Part shown: positions 62,691 through 64,000 of the stretch, in pieces | Position numbering within the stretch: the first letter of the stretch is position 1 | How the letters are laid out: every line of letters starts with the position of its first letter | Source of the DNA: SHYG01 sp041485445 | Lineage (GTDB): Bacteria > Chloroflexota > Dehalococcoidia > Lucifugimonadales > UBA3495 | Assembly (NCBI GenBank): GCA_041485445.1 | Contig: JBGPJN010000001.1 | Coordinates: 1-64,000, forward strand | DNA: 64,000 bases | Direction: 5' to 3' | The notes under the pieces: model-generated | What the model saw: the letters and a program-made list of their open reading frames with translations, nothing else | Told to the model about the DNA's origin: nothing | Database searches by the model: none | Program-made: the position numbers and the translations under genes

Positions 62691-62915
62691 TCAACCTCCC
62701 TGCTTGCTGGAAGGGCGCCCTGGTCTCTTGCCCCAGCCAAAATACGTGAACAGATACCAGCAGAGCAGGAAATCTGCCAGGACCAATGCTCCCAACAGGT
62801 ACCAGGTCGTGCGCCAGCCGATGAAGCGCGGCGCCACCAGGAGCAACACCGGGATGGTGCATAGCCAAAGAGCAATGGCCATCCAGAGACCCGTATTGTC
62901 AGACCTTCGATGCAT
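62691..62915 (-). CDS. Small two-helix membrane protein, first gene of the copper block
   Basis: 74 residues with two helices, MAIALWLCTIPVLLLVAP and WYLLGALVLADFLLCWYLF. It ends 2 bases before the CopA start, so the pair is surely co-transcribed. No known family. If the block has its own promoter it must lie upstream, between 62916 and about 63040; I could not define it, and no CueR or CsoR gene is in the window. Confidence 0.65.
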   Translation of the reverse strand: MHRRSDNTGLWMAIALWLCTIPVLLLVAPRFIGWRTTWYLLGALVLADFLLCWYLFTYFGWGKRPGRPSSKQGG

Positions 62916-63038
62916 CGTGTTTGACTCCCTATCGCAGTTGGGGCAACCGCGAACCTATGACTGGGCCCCAGGGGCGCCCTGCTAAACTGCTCGACCCCCT
63001 TCAGTATGTTGCTGTGCCCTCGATCCCTGTAAGCAGAA

Positions 63039-63245
63039 TCAGCCGCGTCGTCTGCCAGCGGGCCGCGGGTTGGCCCCTCTGCCCGCTTCGGCGGGGTGTG
63101 GTTCTTCAGCCCGCGGCTTCACGGGCTGCGCCTGCATTCGCCTGAGGCCCAGCAGAGGCAGGACCCGGCGGTCCAGACCCCACCAGCCGGCGGTGCGCCA
63201 GGCCAGAATCAGCCGTGTCCCCTCCAGCGCCAGCACCGCGTTGGT
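63039..63245 (-). pseudogene. DoxX-family C-terminal fragment
   Basis: In the frame offset from the methyltransferase, residues NAVLALEGTRLILAWRTAGW then WGLDRRVLPLLGLRRM resemble the last helix and tail of DoxX/TQO small-subunit proteins. No start or earlier part of such a gene exists here. It overlaps the C-terminal tail of the methyltransferase, so the two were joined by a deletion. Recognition is from memory; a profile search is needed. Confidence 0.45.
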
Positions 63246-63873
63246 GCCGCGGTCTCTTGAGTACTCTGATGTCGGTCAACTCGCCTTTCCCGTTCTTCAC
63301 CTCCACGGCGCCAATGGTCAAGAAGTGCCTCGCGATATTTTTCCAGATGATCTTGGTATTGCGATGACGGAACATCGAGACGATAACCAAGCCATCTTCC
63401 TCGAGCGCGTCGAAATAGCGCGACAGGACCTGGATGGGGCGCGATGCGTAGTAAAGACTCTCGTTGAAGACGACTATGTCGAATCTGGAGGGAGGGCGCC
63501 ATTCCGTGAAATCAGCCACTTCAAACGCAACCCTAGCGCGCACGCACGCACGGGCCTTGCTGACCCCTTCCGTTGACAGGTCAATCCCGACGTATTCTCT
63601 CAAAGGAAACCCTTCGAGTTCTGTCAGCAAGCGGCCATATCCACATCCGACGTCCAGAATCGCTGGCGGAGCCGGGTGATTTCTAATGTACGCAGCGATC
63701 AGGGCATATCTCGGCAACTCGTCCAAGGACTCGAAGTTATCCCAGTGACCGGTGCGGTACTGTGAGTCCCAGGTGTTCGCCGGAACGGGACAGCCATATC
63801 CCCTCGGCCCTAGGAACATTTCATAATAGGCAAGTCCAACCACCCGCAGAGCTTGCCTCATGAGCCGACGCAT
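63106..63873 (-). CDS. Class I SAM-dependent methyltransferase, probably with a chimeric C-terminus
   Basis: 255 residues. AILDVGCGYGRLLTELEGF is the SAM loop, YVGIDLSTEGVSKARA the acidic loop and FDIVVFNESLYYAS the motif-IV region. The fold seems complete by about residue 205 (GELTDIRVLKR). The last ~50 residues are Gly/Ala/Pro-rich and lie in a second frame across a DoxX fragment, so the true end has probably been lost. Substrate unknown. The 127 bases beyond its start to the window end show no gene. Confidence 0.8.
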   Translation of the reverse strand: MRRLMRQALRVVGLAYYEMFLGPRGYGCPVPANTWDSQYRTGHWDNFESLDELPRYALIAAYIRNHPAPPAILDVGCGYGRLLTELEGFPLREYVGIDLSTEGVSKARACVRARVAFEVADFTEWRPPSRFDIVVFNESLYYASRPIQVLSRYFDALEEDGLVIVSMFRHRNTKIIWKNIARHFLTIGAVEVKNGKGELTDIRVLKRPRHQRGAGAGGDTADSGLAHRRLVGSGPPGPASAGPQANAGAAREAAG

Positions 63874-64000
63874 CGATCACCTCGCTTCCTCTTATCTGCC
63901 CTCACCGTCTGGCGCCGAACGACTTGATTGCATATAGTCTTGGAGTTCGGCAGACCTGGCGCTATATCGTGTCTCTCCCCGATGCCACCAGCTTGGCGAA

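Overview
The window is GC-rich and gene-dense, with short overlaps between genes and frequent GTG/TTG starts. The gene mix (epimerase-type threonine dehydrogenase, CoxSLM-DE hydroxylase genes, PAC2 protein, stand-alone FtsZ, many lipoproteins with Pro/Thr linkers) suggests a Chloroflexota bacterium of the Dehalococcoidia/SAR202 kind. This is inference from gene-family flavour only; there is no rRNA or other marker that settles it. No tRNA, rRNA or CRISPR array was seen.

Layout. 1-5.9 kb: exopolysaccharide block (WecG/TagA glycosyltransferase cut by the window edge, GDP-mannose-3,5-epimerase-like SDR, priming sugar transferase, O-antigen ligase/polymerase with TPR tail, phosphoglucose/phosphomannose isomerase). 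6-15 kb: bicupin, acyl-CoA dehydrogenase, then ligA, an unrecognised 694-residue protein, pth and a metalloprotease-like lipoprotein. 15-20 kb: amidohydrolase and ftsZ (minus), PAC2 protein and a frameshifted surface protein with a long Thr-Pro repeat (plus). 20-26.2 kb (minus): a coxSLM-coxD-coxE operon for a form II molybdenum hydroxylase. 26.6-35.5 kb (minus): two very large FtsX-type permeases and two ABC ATPases, one with an AbrB-like tail. 35.5-41 kb: mobile-element debris, MarR regulator, a heterodimeric ABC exporter and an IS5-like transposase remnant. 41.4-44.5 kb: polysaccharide deacetylase, MGDG-synthase-like glycosyltransferase, EamA transporter. 44.7-49.1 kb: two ABC-F proteins on opposite strands separated by a MITE. 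49.4-51.6 kb: kbl-tdh threonine degradation pair.

52.3-62.9 kb (minus) is the most coherent accessory block: a copper/envelope-redox cluster read from the right. It has a small membrane protein, CopA-type P-type ATPase, several one- to three-segment membrane proteins, DoxX, isoprenylcysteine-methyltransferase-like protein, a 57-residue YHS protein, SRPBCC protein, lipoprotein cytochrome c, two-domain multicopper oxidase, UbiB-type kinase, a membrane protein with a Cys-Cys-x-His-His cluster, and a lipoprotein. Several joins are 4-8 bp overlaps, so much of it is probably co-translated. The likely logic is copper export plus periplasmic copper oxidation and electron transfer, but several members have no known role. 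A DoxX fragment run into a methyltransferase C-terminus marks the right edge as a rearrangement point.

Non-coding highlights: two 146-bp copies of one MITE with 13-bp terminal inverted repeats and 7-bp target duplications, a 107-bp nested palindrome, a three-arm alternative stem upstream of the amidohydrolase, and a probable bidirectional terminator at 44.6 kb.
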